Shown here: in pieces, positions 33,913-43,654 of the stretch
How the letters are laid out: each line of letters opens with the position of its first letter
Position numbering within the stretch: the stretch's first letter is position 1
NCBI GenBank assembly: GCA_019116365.1
Contig: DXBT01000036.1
Coordinates: forward strand, 37,056-101,055
Source: Barnesiella merdipullorum
GTDB taxonomy: Bacteria; Bacteroidota; Bacteroidia; Bacteroidales; Barnesiellaceae
Reading direction: 5' to 3'
DNA: 64,000 bases
The notes under the pieces: model-generated
The model's input: the letters and a program-made list of their open reading frames with translations, nothing else
Told to the model about the DNA's origin: nothing
Databases searched by the model: none
Translations under genes and position numbers: made by a program

Positions 33913-36453
33913 ATGCCTAAGACTCAAGAAGAAGCACAAATACAACCGACTCCGCAGGAAGGAACTGCCCCCGAAGAGTCGGCCCAAGAGCAAAAATCTC
34001 ACAAAGGTTTGTTCAAGAACGAACGCGTGAACTTCATCACGGGGATGCTCCTTATTATCTTTTCGATTTACATGGCCATCTCGTTTATCTCGTTCTTCTT
34101 TACGGGCAGTGCCGACCAAAGCAAAATCGAAAACCTCTCGATAGGCGAGCTCTCGTCGATAAGCAACGATATACAAAACTGGACGGGTGCTTTCGGGGCC
34201 TACCTCTCGAACCTGATGATTAACCGCTGGATGGGTATCTCGGCGTTCATCGTAGCCCTGTGGCTCTATGTCGTAGGACGCCGTTTCATCAAAGTGTCGC
34301 ACGTCCGCATGATACGGTTCACCATCAGCTGTGCGCTCTCCATCATTGTACTCTCGCTCTTCTTCGGATTCATTTTTCTCCACAGCTATGCAAATACATT
34401 CCTCTACTTGGGCGGATACCACGGCTACTACGCTACCCAATGGCTCAACGCCTGGATAGGCCCCTGGGGCACGGCTCTGCTCATCGTGGCCCTCGCCATC
34501 ATCCTATTGGTTCACTTAAGCTACAAGACCATCGACTACATACGTCGGCTCTCGTCGGTCAACCTCACCGGCAAAGCCATTCAGGCCATCCGGGAAAAGG
34601 CAGCACAAGTAACCGAGCAGAAAGACGAAGAGGATGACGAGGAAGAGGATGACGAGGAAGAGCCTGACGAAAAAGCCGAGAAAGAGGAAGTAAAAGACGA
34701 AACCGAGGAGGCTCACGAACCGGTTCATGAAGAGGAGCCGCAAACCGCTGCCGAGGATGTAACCGACACCCTGCCACCCTATCCCGACGATGTGGTAGAA
34801 CCGCTCCCCGCCCCCGACGACGTGGTGGAACCCGACCCTGTACCCGAGCACGAAGAGACCAAACGGCTCACCATCGACACCGGCGATCCCTCGTTTGTAA
34901 TCGAGACCGCCGAGACCGAAGTGCTGGACACCCAGGCCGAGCCCATGGAAGACTACGACCCCACCAAAGACCTCTCACACTACAAGCGGCCTACCTTCGA
35001 CCTGCTCGACAAACGCGAGAGCAGCGAGGTAGAGATAAACATGGAGGAGCAAGCTGCCAACAAACAACTCATCACCGAGACGTTGAAAAACTACAACATC
35101 GGCATCAGCTCCATCACCGCTACCGTGGGTCCCACCGTTACCCTCTACGAAATCAAGCCCGAGGCCGGTGTGCGCATTGCCCGCATCAAGAGTCTCGAAA
35201 ACGATATCGCCCTCAGCCTTTCGGCCCTGGGTATTCGCATCATCGCCCCCATTCCCGGCAAAGGAACCGTGGGTATCGAGGTGCCCAACAAAGATCCCAA
35301 GATGGTATCGATGTACTCGGTACTGGCCTCGCGCAAATTCCAGGAGTGCAAATATGACCTGCCGCTGGCTTTGGGCAAGAGCATTACCAACGAGGTGTTC
35401 ATTGCCGACCTCTGCAAGATGCCTCACATCCTGGTAGCCGGTGCTACGGGACAAGGAAAATCGGTAGGCCTCAATGCCATCATCACCTCGTTGCTCTACA
35501 AGAAACACCCGGCACAACTCAAGTTTGTGCTGGTCGATCCCAAGATGGTCGAGTTCAGCATCTACTCGTCTATTGAGAAACATTTCATGGCCAAGCTGCC
35601 CGATGCCGAAAAAGCTGTCATCACCGACAGCGACAAGGTCATTGCCACCCTCAACTCGCTCTGCATCGAGATGGACAACCGCTACGCCCTGCTGGCCAAA
35701 GCCAACGTGAGAACCATCAAGGAGTATAACGAAGAGTTCATTCACCGCCGGCTCAACCCCAACAACGGACACAAGTTCATGCCCTATATCGTGGTGGTTA
35801 TCGACGAGTTTGCCGACCTCATCATGATGGCCGGTCGCGACGTCGAAATGCCTATTGCCCGCATTGCCCAGAAGGCCCGGGCCGTGGGCATCCACATGGT
35901 CATCGCCACCCAACGTCCCTCGACAACCGTTATCACCGGTAACATCAAGGCCAACTTCCCGGCCCGTATCGCCTTCCGGGTGATGCAGATGGTCGATTCG
36001 CGCACCATCCTCGACGCACCGGGAGCCAACCAGCTCATCGGCCGGGGCGATATGCTCTTCACCGAAGGTGGCGAGTTGAAGCGTATCCAATGCGCCTTTA
36101 TCGACACTCCCGAGGTGAAACGCATCTGCGAATACATTAGCAAGCAACAGGGATACCCCGAAGCCTACGAACTGCCCGAATACAAAAACGACAACGGCGA
36201 CACGGGTGGCGCAAACGACGTGATCAACCGCGACCCCCTCTTCGAAGAGGCCGCCAAGATGATTGTCGTCTCGGGACAAGCCTCGACCTCATCGCTGCAA
36301 CGGCGATACTCCATCGGTTACAACCGGGCCGGCCGCTTGATGGACCAACTCGAAGCTGCCGGTATCGTAGGACCCAGCGAAGGCGGAAAACCCCGTCAGA
36401 TACTGATATCGGACATCATGGCTCTTGAAAACAAACTGGAATTAATGAAATGA
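33913..36453 (+). CDS. ftsK: DNA translocase FtsK
   Basis: 846 residues. Four or five hydrophobic segments in the first 200 residues anchor it at the division septum. A linker of about 110 residues is very acidic, with runs such as DEEDDEEEDDEEEPDEK. The motor has Walker A GATGQGKSVGLN, Walker B YIVVVIDEFADLI and ATQRPSTTVITG. The C-terminal gamma winged helix (AASQ-type region EAAKMIVVSGQASTSSLQRR to the end) would read KOPS-like sequences. It pumps DNA during chromosome segregation. Its stop overlaps the LolA-like start (ATGA). Confidence 0.96.
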   Translation: MPKTQEEAQIQPTPQEGTAPEESAQEQKSHKGLFKNERVNFITGMLLIIFSIYMAISFISFFFTGSADQSKIENLSIGELSSISNDIQNWTGAFGAYLSNLMINRWMGISAFIVALWLYVVGRRFIKVSHVRMIRFTISCALSIIVLSLFFGFIFLHSYANTFLYLGGYHGYYATQWLNAWIGPWGTALLIVALAIILLVHLSYKTIDYIRRLSSVNLTGKAIQAIREKAAQVTEQKDEEDDEEEDDEEEPDEKAEKEEVKDETEEAHEPVHEEEPQTAAEDVTDTLPPYPDDVVEPLPAPDDVVEPDPVPEHEETKRLTIDTGDPSFVIETAETEVLDTQAEPMEDYDPTKDLSHYKRPTFDLLDKRESSEVEINMEEQAANKQLITETLKNYNIGISSITATVGPTVTLYEIKPEAGVRIARIKSLENDIALSLSALGIRIIAPIPGKGTVGIEVPNKDPKMVSMYSVLASRKFQECKYDLPLALGKSITNEVFIADLCKMPHILVAGATGQGKSVGLNAIITSLLYKKHPAQLKFVLVDPKMVEFSIYSSIEKHFMAKLPDAEKAVITDSDKVIATLNSLCIEMDNRYALLAKANVRTIKEYNEEFIHRRLNPNNGHKFMPYIVVVIDEFADLIMMAGRDVEMPIARIAQKARAVGIHMVIATQRPSTTVITGNIKANFPARIAFRVMQMVDSRTILDAPGANQLIGRGDMLFTEGGELKRIQCAFIDTPEVKRICEYISKQQGYPEAYELPEYKNDNGDTGGANDVINRDPLFEEAAKMIVVSGQASTSSLQRRYSIGYNRAGRLMDQLEAAGIVGPSEGGKPRQILISDIMALENKLELMK

Positions 36454-37094
36454 AAACAATGAGTCGCATATTACTTTTTTGTGCCGCTCTCTTCCTGTTG
36501 ACTTCGGTAGAGCGTGCACAAGCCCAAACCGGCACCGCCGCTCTCGACAAGGTAGTAGAAAAATTCAACCGCTCGGGCGACATCTCGGCCTCGTTTACCC
36601 TGACCGCCACCAATGCTATGAACGAACCTATCGACAAGCAATCGGGCACGATAAAAATCGCGGGGAACAAGTTCTACTGGAAAACCCCGACCATGACCGT
36701 GTGGTACAACGGCCGGCAACAGTGGGCCTACGTGGAGGCTACCCAGGAGGTAAACCTCACCGAGCCCACCACCGACGAGATTGCAGCCGTGAACCCCTAT
36801 ATTCTCATCCAAACCTATAAACAGAATTTCAGCGTCAAGGCACTGAAGTCGAAAAACAGCCAGCAGCGTATCGCCGAACTCACTCCCAAGAAGAAGGGGA
36901 CCCACATCGATCGCGTGGTCATTACCGTAAACGCTTCGACCTGGACTCCCCAGTCGTTCCAAATCTACTTCAGCGACCGCACCCACAGCACCATTACCCT
37001 GTCGAAATATACTACCGGGCAAAACTTTCCCGATGCTACCTTTGTTTTCGACAAGAAACAGTATCCCAACGCCGACGTGATAGACCTGCGCTAA
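36450..37094 (+). CDS. LolA-like outer-membrane lipoprotein carrier protein
   Basis: 214 residues with a signal peptide ending ERAQAQT. The body fits the LolA/LolB beta-sheet fold: SGDISASFTLTATNA, SGTIKIAGNKFYWKTPTMTV and NGRQQWAYVEATQEVNLTEP, then a C-terminal DRTHSTITLSKYTTGQ segment. LolA carries lipoproteins through the periplasm to the outer membrane. The gene overlaps ftsK by 4 bp, an arrangement also seen in other bacteria (ftsK-lolA), which supports the assignment. Start 36459 is an alternative. Confidence 0.85.
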   Translation: MKTMSRILLFCAALFLLTSVERAQAQTGTAALDKVVEKFNRSGDISASFTLTATNAMNEPIDKQSGTIKIAGNKFYWKTPTMTVWYNGRQQWAYVEATQEVNLTEPTTDEIAAVNPYILIQTYKQNFSVKALKSKNSQQRIAELTPKKKGTHIDRVVITVNASTWTPQSFQIYFSDRTHSTITLSKYTTGQNFPDATFVFDKKQYPNADVIDLR

Positions 37095-37119
37095 TTACTT
37101 AACTACAAATAAAGAAACT

Positions 37120-38067
37120 ATGGAACAAAACGAGCGAATCCGTTGTCTCATTATCGGTTCCGGCCCGGCCGGTTACACCGCAGCCATATATGCCTCACGG
37201 GCCAATCTGTCGCCCGTACTCTACGAGGGTATGCAGCCTGGCGGACAACTCACGACAACCAGCGAAGTAGAAAACTTTCCCGGTTATCCCGAAGGGATAT
37301 CGGGCATGGATATGATGGAAGACTTGAAGAAACAGGCTGCCCGGTTTGGCGCCGACATACGTCGGGGCATCGCTACCGCCGCCGATTTCTCGACCCATCC
37401 CTATCGCATCACCATCGAGGGCGAGAAGGTTGTCGAAGCCGACACGGTAATCATCTCGACCGGGGCCTCGGCCAAATATCTGGGTCTCCCCGACGAGGCC
37501 AAATATGCCGGTTTGGGCGTATCGGCCTGTGCCACCTGCGACGGATTTTTCTACCGCAAGAAAATCGTAGCGGTCGTAGGCGGAGGCGATACGGCTTGCG
37601 AAGAGGCCGAATACCTGTCGCACCTCGCCTCGAAGGTCTATTTGATTGTACGCAAAAATTACTTGAGAGCCTCCAACATCATGCAGAAACGGGTCTTCGA
37701 CAATCCCAACATCGAGATTCTGTTTGAGACCCAGACCGAGGGACTGTTCGGTGAGAACGGTGTCGAGGGAGCACATCTGGTCAAAGGCAAAGGTACCGAT
37801 CACGAAGAGCGCTACGACCTGCCCATCGACGGTTTCTTCCTGGCCATCGGACACAAGCCCAACACCGATATCTTCAAAGGCTCGATCGAACTCGACGAAA
37901 ACGGATACATTGTCACCCGTCCCTACACCACCGAGACCAATGTGCCCGGTGTATTTGCCGCCGGCGACGTGGCCGACCCCCGTTATCGCCAGGCCATCAC
38001 GGCAGCAGCCTCGGGTTGCAAGGCTGCCATCGATGCCGAACGATATCTCGTCAACAACAACCTGTAA
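37120..38067 (+). CDS. trxB: Thioredoxin-disulfide reductase
   Basis: 315 residues. The FAD motif is IIGSGPAGYTAAIYAS, the redox-active pair is Cys137/Cys140 (CATC), the NADP-binding loop is VVGGGDTACEEAEYL, and the C-terminal FAD site is GVFAAGDVADPRYRQ. It reduces thioredoxin with NADPH in the cytoplasm. It sits 25 bp after the LolA-like gene, is probably read from the ftsK promoter, and is followed by a terminator. Confidence 0.96.
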   Translation: MEQNERIRCLIIGSGPAGYTAAIYASRANLSPVLYEGMQPGGQLTTTSEVENFPGYPEGISGMDMMEDLKKQAARFGADIRRGIATAADFSTHPYRITIEGEKVVEADTVIISTGASAKYLGLPDEAKYAGLGVSACATCDGFFYRKKIVAVVGGGDTACEEAEYLSHLASKVYLIVRKNYLRASNIMQKRVFDNPNIEILFETQTEGLFGENGVEGAHLVKGKGTDHEERYDLPIDGFFLAIGHKPNTDIFKGSIELDENGYIVTRPYTTETNVPGVFAAGDVADPRYRQAITAAASGCKAAIDAERYLVNNNL

Positions 38068-38090
38068 AGGAATTTATCTGAGCAGCTCAA

Positions 38091-38126
38091 AAGGAGGGAG
38101 AAATATTTCTTCCTCCTTATTTTTTC
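38091..38126 (+). terminator. Terminator after trxB
   Basis: AAGGAGGGAGAAAT pairs with ATTTCTTCCTCCTT (38091-38118, one G-T pair) as a nearly loop-free palindrome, then ATTTTTTC. Confidence 0.85.
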
Positions 38127-38201
38127 TTGTTCCAAAACTCGATTTATTATAAAAAATAAATGTTTTCACTCTTTTAAGAAACAATATATCAATTTTTTAG
38201 T

Positions 38202-38209
38202 TACTTTTG
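38202..38209 (+). promoter_or_regulatory. -7 promoter box of the Crp/Fnr regulator
   Basis: TACTTTTG, 26 bp before the ATG at 38236. No clear -33 element is seen. Confidence 0.55.
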
Positions 38210-38235
38210 TGCTGTAAAACATAGTTATAAGGCAA

Positions 38236-38937
38236 ATGGTCAAGAAAAGCACATTAGAGTCTATACTACAAGAAGAGATGTCTGATTTTTGGGCTCTGCT
38301 CGAAAGTGAAGAAAAACGCATTATTGCCGAAAATTTCAAGATTCAGAATTTCAAAAAGAACGAAATCATATACAGCGAGGGTGAAACACCCACGCAACTC
38401 ATGTGCTTGCTCAAAGGGAAAGTAAAAATCTACAAAGACGGCGTGGGGGGTCGCAGCCAGATTATCCGGTTGATACGTCCGGTTCAGTACTTTGGCTACC
38501 GGGCCTACTTCTCGCGCGAGGCCTATGTAACGGCTGCCGCCGCTATTGAGAACTCGACCGTGGGATTCCTGCCCATGCCGCTGGTCGAGGAACATATACG
38601 CAAGAACAACGGGCTCGCCTGGTTCTTTATCAAGGAGCTCTCCAACGACCTGGGCATATCGGATGCCCGCACCGTAAACCTCACCCAGAAACACATCCGC
38701 GGCCGGCTGGCCGAGTCGCTGCTGGTTCTCAAAGAGAACTATGGTGTCGAGGAAGACGGGCTCACCCTCAACATCTATATGGCCCGTGAAGATTTGGCCA
38801 ACCTCTCGAACATGACCACCTCGAATGCCATACGCACCCTCTCGAGTTTCACCAATGAAAAGATTATCACCGTCGATGGCCGACGCATCCAAATCATCGA
38901 TGAAGAGCGGTTGCGCAAAATCAGCAAGTTCGGATAA
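38236..38937 (+). CDS. Crp/Fnr-family transcriptional regulator
   Basis: 233 residues. The N-terminal cyclic-nucleotide-binding-like beta barrel covers about 20-145 (NEIIYSEGETPTQLMCLLKG). No Fnr-type cysteine cluster is present, and the phosphate-binding signature for cAMP is not convincing. The C-terminal winged helix holds AREDLANLSNMTTSNAIRTL (about 182-201) as its recognition region. It is a single gene with its own promoter and a terminator on the far side. Its effector and regulon cannot be read from the sequence. Confidence 0.9.
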   Translation: MVKKSTLESILQEEMSDFWALLESEEKRIIAENFKIQNFKKNEIIYSEGETPTQLMCLLKGKVKIYKDGVGGRSQIIRLIRPVQYFGYRAYFSREAYVTAAAAIENSTVGFLPMPLVEEHIRKNNGLAWFFIKELSNDLGISDARTVNLTQKHIRGRLAESLLVLKENYGVEEDGLTLNIYMAREDLANLSNMTTSNAIRTLSSFTNEKIITVDGRRIQIIDEERLRKISKFG

Positions 38938-38970
38938 ACAATAAACATCTCATTTATCCCCCATAACCAA

Positions 38971-39005
38971 CGAAGCTGTCGCCTCCACGAGAAACGACAG
39001 CTTCG
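38971..39005. terminator. Bidirectional terminator between the Crp/Fnr gene and menE
   Basis: Perfect 11-bp arms CGAAGCTGTCG (38971-38981) and CGACAGCTTCG (38995-39005) lie between convergent genes. T tracts on either side are short. Confidence 0.65.
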
Positions 39006-39034
39006 CTTGTATCATACCGATTAATCATAGCTGT

Positions 39035-40054
39035 TCAAGAGAGTCGCCTGATGACTTTCCCCGACGAGGTCTCGGAAAACACCGGCAGATAGACGACCCG
39101 GCGAGGTACCTCGTAGCGATCGACCATCCCCCTGATGCGGGCAAGCAACGCAGCCTCATCGACCGATGACAGAGGCTCGCCCTCTATGGCCAGGGCCACA
39201 CACTCGCCCCACTTCTCGTCGGCCCCCGCAGCAATGAAAAAGCGACGGGTAAACAGGCAGGCAATCTTCTGCTCGACCCGCTCGGGAAAAATTTTCACTC
39301 CTCCACTGTTGATTACATGGTCGTAGCGTCCTATCCAACGGAAGCTGCGCTCGCCGGTAAGCTCCACCACATCGTTGGTGACAAACTGCCGCAGGGTAAA
39401 GTGCGGAGTGTGAATGACCAGACAACCGCGGTCGTCGGTCGTGAAGGTGATACTACCCAAGGTCCGATAGTTCATCGTAGGGTCGCCTATGCGGCGCAGG
39501 GCTACGTGCGACACCGTCTCGGTCATGCCATAAGTGGCATAGGAGAGCACAGGCAGCTCAACCAAACGGGCTTCGGTAGCGGGCGAAAGCGGTGCTCCGC
39601 CAATGATAAGCGCCCCCACCCGAGCGAGCTTTGCCCGATGCTCGGCGTCGTTCAGCGACTCGACCACCTGTGCCGGAACCATCGCGGCAAAATCGACCGA
39701 CTCATCGACAGTGGCCAGCGGCCGACTCGAAGGGGGTACTACCAGCAGATCGGCACCCGAGAGGATGGCACGCACAATCATCATTTTGCCGGCAATATAG
39801 TCGGGCGAGAGACACAGCAGCAGGGTCGTGCCCGCAGTGATACCGAAGAAATCGAGTGTGAGCCGGGCCGACTCCTCCATGTCCCGTTTCGACAGCTTCA
39901 TGGGTTTGGGTGCCCCCGTAGAGCCCGAAGTGTGGCCCCACACAAAGTCGGCCGGCGAATACCATTCGTCGAGAAAATCGGCCACCTGGGGTGTAGCCAC
40001 AGCCAACACCTCGTCGCGAGTGCGACACAAGCGATGGTTGAGCGTTATCTCCAT
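39035..40054 (-). CDS. menE: o-Succinylbenzoate-CoA ligase (MenE-type AMP-binding protein)
   Basis: 339 residues from the ATG at 40054 (MEITLNHRLC); an ATG at 40075 is possible and would overlap menC by 31 bp. It is a compact adenylate-forming enzyme, shorter than the 450-500 residues of enterobacterial MenE, as is usual in this phylum. The P-loop motif is HTSGSTGAPKPMKL, then SYATYGMTE (A5) and the hinge GRYDHVINSGGVKIFPERVE. The catalytic lysine region is ETSSGKVIRR at the C-terminus. It activates OSB to OSB-CoA in menaquinone synthesis. It is the last gene of the men block. Confidence 0.9.
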   Translation of the reverse strand: MEITLNHRLCRTRDEVLAVATPQVADFLDEWYSPADFVWGHTSGSTGAPKPMKLSKRDMEESARLTLDFFGITAGTTLLLCLSPDYIAGKMMIVRAILSGADLLVVPPSSRPLATVDESVDFAAMVPAQVVESLNDAEHRAKLARVGALIIGGAPLSPATEARLVELPVLSYATYGMTETVSHVALRRIGDPTMNYRTLGSITFTTDDRGCLVIHTPHFTLRQFVTNDVVELTGERSFRWIGRYDHVINSGGVKIFPERVEQKIACLFTRRFFIAAGADEKWGECVALAIEGEPLSSVDEAALLARIRGMVDRYEVPRRVVYLPVFSETSSGKVIRRLS

Positions 40055-41094
40055 AAGTCGGCCGGGAAATTCCATCCCTTGGCAGGATTGTACCGCACCA
40101 CCTCGCCCACCTGCTCAAGAGGCGAGGCTATGTTGTTGGTATATAAAGCGCCGGTACCCAACCCTTGCGGCATCGTCAACGGGAGGGTGGCGGTAAACTG
40201 GGCAATAGCATTCAGCCCCACGTTCGACTCCAAGGCCGAGGTAATCCACCACCCGACACCGGCAGCCCGAGCGGCATCGATCCACTCGCGGGTACCCGAG
40301 AAGCCTCCGATGAGCGAGGGCTTCAGCACCACATATTGCGGAGCAATGGTCTTCAGCAACGTGGCTTTCGCAGCGGCACCGGTCACCCCAATGAGCTCCT
40401 CGTCGAGAGCCACCGGCAGGGGCGAGGCTTCGCACAACCGGGCCATTGCCTCCCACTGCCCGGCCCGTATAGGCTGCTCGATGGAGTGCAAGTCATAGGC
40501 CGAGAGACGCTTCAGGTACTCCAGCGCCCGGTCGGGAGCAAAGGCACCGTTGGCATCGACCCTCAACTCGATGGTATCGCGGCTGTACCGCTTGCGGATA
40601 AAGGCAAGCAGGTCGCACTCGTCGTCGAAGTCGATGGCTCCGATTTTCAGTTTGATACACGAGAATCCGGCTGCCAGCTTCTCTTCGATGCGGGCCGCCA
40701 TGGTGCGTTTGTCGCCCATCCATATGAGACCGTTGATGGGGATAGCCCGCTGTCCGTCCACGAAATCAGAGGGATAGACAATCCCCTTCCCTCCGTTCTG
40801 CCAGTCGAGCAAGGCGGTCTCCAGGCCGAAGCGTATCGAACTCCAGGCCGCCAGGTCGAGGCTATCGTAACGGTCTATCTCGCGGCAAGCCTGCTGCAAC
40901 ACCTGCTCATACTCGGGACGGTCGTCGGCCCCGAGCCCTTTGAAGAGGGCACACTCGCCCACCCCGAAGCGACCGGGATCGGCATCGTCCCACACCTTCA
41001 CCAGGTAGGTATCCTTCTCGGTGAGAATACCCCGGGAGGTACCGCTCGGTACCTTGAAGTGCAGTGTATAGGGAACGTAGCTCGCCTTCAACAT
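40045..41094 (-). CDS. menC: o-Succinylbenzoate synthase (MenC, enolase superfamily)
   Basis: 349 residues from the ATG at 41094, immediately after the menB stop (41096); a longer open frame would run deep into menB. The enolase-superfamily acid/base lysine is in CIKLKIG. The metal ligands are in LRVDANGAF (Asp), SIEQPI (Glu) and ALDEELIG (Asp/Glu). The second lysine is in VLKPSLIGGF. The enzyme dehydrates SHCHC to o-succinylbenzoate. It is part of the men block. Confidence 0.92.
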   Translation of the reverse strand: MLKASYVPYTLHFKVPSGTSRGILTEKDTYLVKVWDDADPGRFGVGECALFKGLGADDRPEYEQVLQQACREIDRYDSLDLAAWSSIRFGLETALLDWQNGGKGIVYPSDFVDGQRAIPINGLIWMGDKRTMAARIEEKLAAGFSCIKLKIGAIDFDDECDLLAFIRKRYSRDTIELRVDANGAFAPDRALEYLKRLSAYDLHSIEQPIRAGQWEAMARLCEASPLPVALDEELIGVTGAAAKATLLKTIAPQYVVLKPSLIGGFSGTREWIDAARAAGVGWWITSALESNVGLNAIAQFTATLPLTMPQGLGTGALYTNNIASPLEQVGEVVRYNPAKGWNFPADLWR

Positions 41095-41095
41095 C

Positions 41096-41920
41096 TTATC
41101 CGGGGAATTTGGGGAACTTCTGGAAATCGGGATCGCGCTTCTCGAGGAAGGCATTCTTGCCCTCCTGCGCCTCTTCCATGAGGTAGTAGAGCAACGTAGC
41201 GTCGCCGGCAAACTCCATGAGACCGCGCTGGCCATCGAGTTCGGCATTCAACGCCCGTTTAATCATCCGTATCGCCATGGGGCTGCGCTTCAGTATCGTC
41301 TGGCACCATTCGACGGTCTCCTCCTCCAGGCGGTCAAAAGGCACCACCTTGTTTACCAGGCCCATCTCCTCGGCCTCTTTGGCCGTATATTGGCGGCAGA
41401 GGAACCAGATTTCGCGGGCCTTCTTCTGCCCAACGATACGAGCCAGATAAGAGGATCCGAAGCCTCCGTCGAAGCTCCCCACCTTGGGGCCCGTCTGCCC
41501 GAATCGGGCATTCTCCGAAGCTATCGTCAGGTCGCACACCACGTGCAACACATGACCGCCCCCGATGGCATAGCCGTTGACCATGGCAATGACCGGCTTG
41601 GGTATCGAGCGAATGGCCTTGTGCAGGTCGAGTACATTGAGACGAGGCACCCCGTTCGCATCGATATAGCCTCCAATACCCTTTACCTTCTGGTCGCCAC
41701 CCGAGCAGAAGGCCTTGTCGCCAGCACCGGTAAGCACCACCACGCCAATGTCGGGACGTTCGCGACAGATGGCCATCGCATCGAGCATCTCGTTGTTGGT
41801 CTGGGGTCTGAAAGCGTTATACACCTGCGGGCGGTTTATCGTGATCTTGGCGATTCCGTCGTAGTAATCGAAGAGTATATCCTCATACTCCTTAATGGGT
41901 TTCCAATCAAACTTTTTCAT
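41096..41920 (-). CDS. menB: 1,4-Dihydroxy-2-naphthoyl-CoA synthase
   Basis: 274 residues, crotonase family. The family signatures are MVNGYAIGGGHVLHVVCDL (about 110-128) with the oxyanion-hole glycines and FGQTGPKVGSFDGGFGSSYL. The N-terminal KITINRPQVYNAFRPQT is typical. It closes OSB-CoA to DHNA-CoA. The stop lies 1 bp from the menC start, indicating translational coupling. Confidence 0.96.
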   Translation of the reverse strand: MKKFDWKPIKEYEDILFDYYDGIAKITINRPQVYNAFRPQTNNEMLDAMAICRERPDIGVVVLTGAGDKAFCSGGDQKVKGIGGYIDANGVPRLNVLDLHKAIRSIPKPVIAMVNGYAIGGGHVLHVVCDLTIASENARFGQTGPKVGSFDGGFGSSYLARIVGQKKAREIWFLCRQYTAKEAEEMGLVNKVVPFDRLEEETVEWCQTILKRSPMAIRMIKRALNAELDGQRGLMEFAGDATLLYYLMEEAQEGKNAFLEKRDPDFQKFPKFPG

Positions 41921-41954
41921 ATCGTGTCACTTTTTAATATCTTGAATCTCTGCA

Positions 41955-43640
41955 TTATTGCCGGGCCCGGCGGAAGTAACCTCGCAGCACCTCGGCATTA
42001 TAGATGTGGGGGGTATGCACCGCCAGGATGGCCGGGCGTTCACTCTCGGCAAAGAACCGGGGCAACACCTCGGCTGCCGACGCCTCGTCGTCGATTGCGA
42101 AATAGCGCAGCCCGAAGAGGTCGGCATACTTCTCGACAGGAATATCGCGATGCACCTCGAAGCAGCGCTCCAGTTCGGGTAATCCCGCCGTAGGCTTGAT
42201 AAAACGGAAGATACCGCCACCGCCGTTACACATGACAATGACTTTGAAACGGGGCGAGAGATAAGCCGACGAGAGGCCATTGGCATCGTAGGAGAAACTC
42301 ATGTCGCCCGTGATGAATACCGTAGGCCCGTCGCCCACACAAGCGGCACCGGCGGCCGTCGAGGTAGAGCCGTCGATACCACATACCCCGCGGTTACAGT
42401 CGTTGCGGCTCACCTGCGGCGTGTCGAAGAGTTGGGCATATCGCACCGTCGTACCGTTGGAAAGCTGCAGGGCTGCACCGGCCGGGATAGCCGGCAGAAT
42501 CATCGAAAAGGCCTTGAGGTCGCACCAGCCGATGCGGGTCATATAGTCGTCGTGCAACCGGGTAGCCACACGTTGCTTGTCGTGCCACAGGGCCGAATAG
42601 GAGCTATCGACCGGGGTTACCCGACGCGAAAGCGAGTCGAGAAAGGGGGCCGGTGCAGCCTCGATATGACGGGTGAGGGCTTGCAGGGTATCGACCACCC
42701 GATCGCCCGGCGAGATGCGCCAGTGAGCCTTTGGTTTATGCTGACGGAGGAAGGCCTTAATCATGCGCGACACCAGCGAACCGCCCAAGGTAATGAGCAG
42801 GTCGGGGGCGAAATCGGGCCACTCGCTCTTGTCGATTACCGAGTAAACCCGGTCGATCGTGGGGATGAACCGCTCGTCATGTACATTGGCAAGACTCTCG
42901 GTGAGAACAACCACCTGGGGCAACGCAGCCAACCGCGAGAGAGCCTGGTTCAAAGCCTCGCTGGGTGGCATGAAAGCCGCCACAACAAGCACTTTGCGTG
43001 CCGACATGAACTCGTCGCACAAGAGTGACATGGCCGCTTCCTCGGGCACACTGGCCGAGGGGACCCGCATGACCACACGTTCGGGCCGCGACGGCGCCTC
43101 GATTTCGCCGGTAAGCGGTTCGGTAATGGAGAGGTTGATATGCACCGGTCCCGCTTCGCCCGCAAGAGCCGTGAGCAGGGCATCGTTCACGCAGCGGTTG
43201 AAATACCAGCCGTCGGTCGGCAACGTCCACTCGGCCCGCAGGTCGTACGACCGCTTGACAAAGTGCGACAAGGCGCCATACTGACGCAGGGTCTGGCCAT
43301 CGTCCTGATCGATCCACTCGATGGGACGGTCGCCCGAGATGACAATCAGCGGAATATGCTGATAGTAGGCCTCGGCCACGGCCGGAGCGTAATTGAGCAA
43401 AGCGGTACCCGAGGTACACACCAGGGCTACCGGCTCGCCGCTTCGTTGCGACATGCCCAGTGCCATGAAGGCTGCCGTGCGCTCATCGACCACCACATAA
43501 GATTCGATTTCGCTACTTCTCGAGAAGGCCATCAGGAGCGGTGCATTTCTCGAGCCGGGCGAGAGGACCACCCGCTTCACACCCTGCTTTGCCAAAATCT
43601 CGACGAGGGCATTGCAGCCCTGTTTGTCTGTTGTCTTCAT
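41955..43640 (-). CDS. menD: SEPHCHC synthase MenD (thiamine diphosphate enzyme)
   Basis: 561 residues, similar to E. coli MenD (556). The N-terminal Pyr domain contains VVLSPGSRNAPLLMAFS, with the catalytic Glu in ERTAAFMALGMS and ALVCTSGTALLNYAPAVAEA. The C-terminal PP domain has FITGDMSFSYDANGLSSA and MCNGGGGIFRF, the ThDP/Mg motif. It joins isochorismate and 2-oxoglutarate, the first committed menaquinone step. It lies 14 bp after menF and 34 bp before menB. Confidence 0.95.
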   Translation of the reverse strand: MKTTDKQGCNALVEILAKQGVKRVVLSPGSRNAPLLMAFSRSSEIESYVVVDERTAAFMALGMSQRSGEPVALVCTSGTALLNYAPAVAEAYYQHIPLIVISGDRPIEWIDQDDGQTLRQYGALSHFVKRSYDLRAEWTLPTDGWYFNRCVNDALLTALAGEAGPVHINLSITEPLTGEIEAPSRPERVVMRVPSASVPEEAAMSLLCDEFMSARKVLVVAAFMPPSEALNQALSRLAALPQVVVLTESLANVHDERFIPTIDRVYSVIDKSEWPDFAPDLLITLGGSLVSRMIKAFLRQHKPKAHWRISPGDRVVDTLQALTRHIEAAPAPFLDSLSRRVTPVDSSYSALWHDKQRVATRLHDDYMTRIGWCDLKAFSMILPAIPAGAALQLSNGTTVRYAQLFDTPQVSRNDCNRGVCGIDGSTSTAAGAACVGDGPTVFITGDMSFSYDANGLSSAYLSPRFKVIVMCNGGGGIFRFIKPTAGLPELERCFEVHRDIPVEKYADLFGLRYFAIDDEASAAEVLPRFFAESERPAILAVHTPHIYNAEVLRGYFRRARQ

Positions 43641-43654
43641 ACGTTTTTGTTCGA

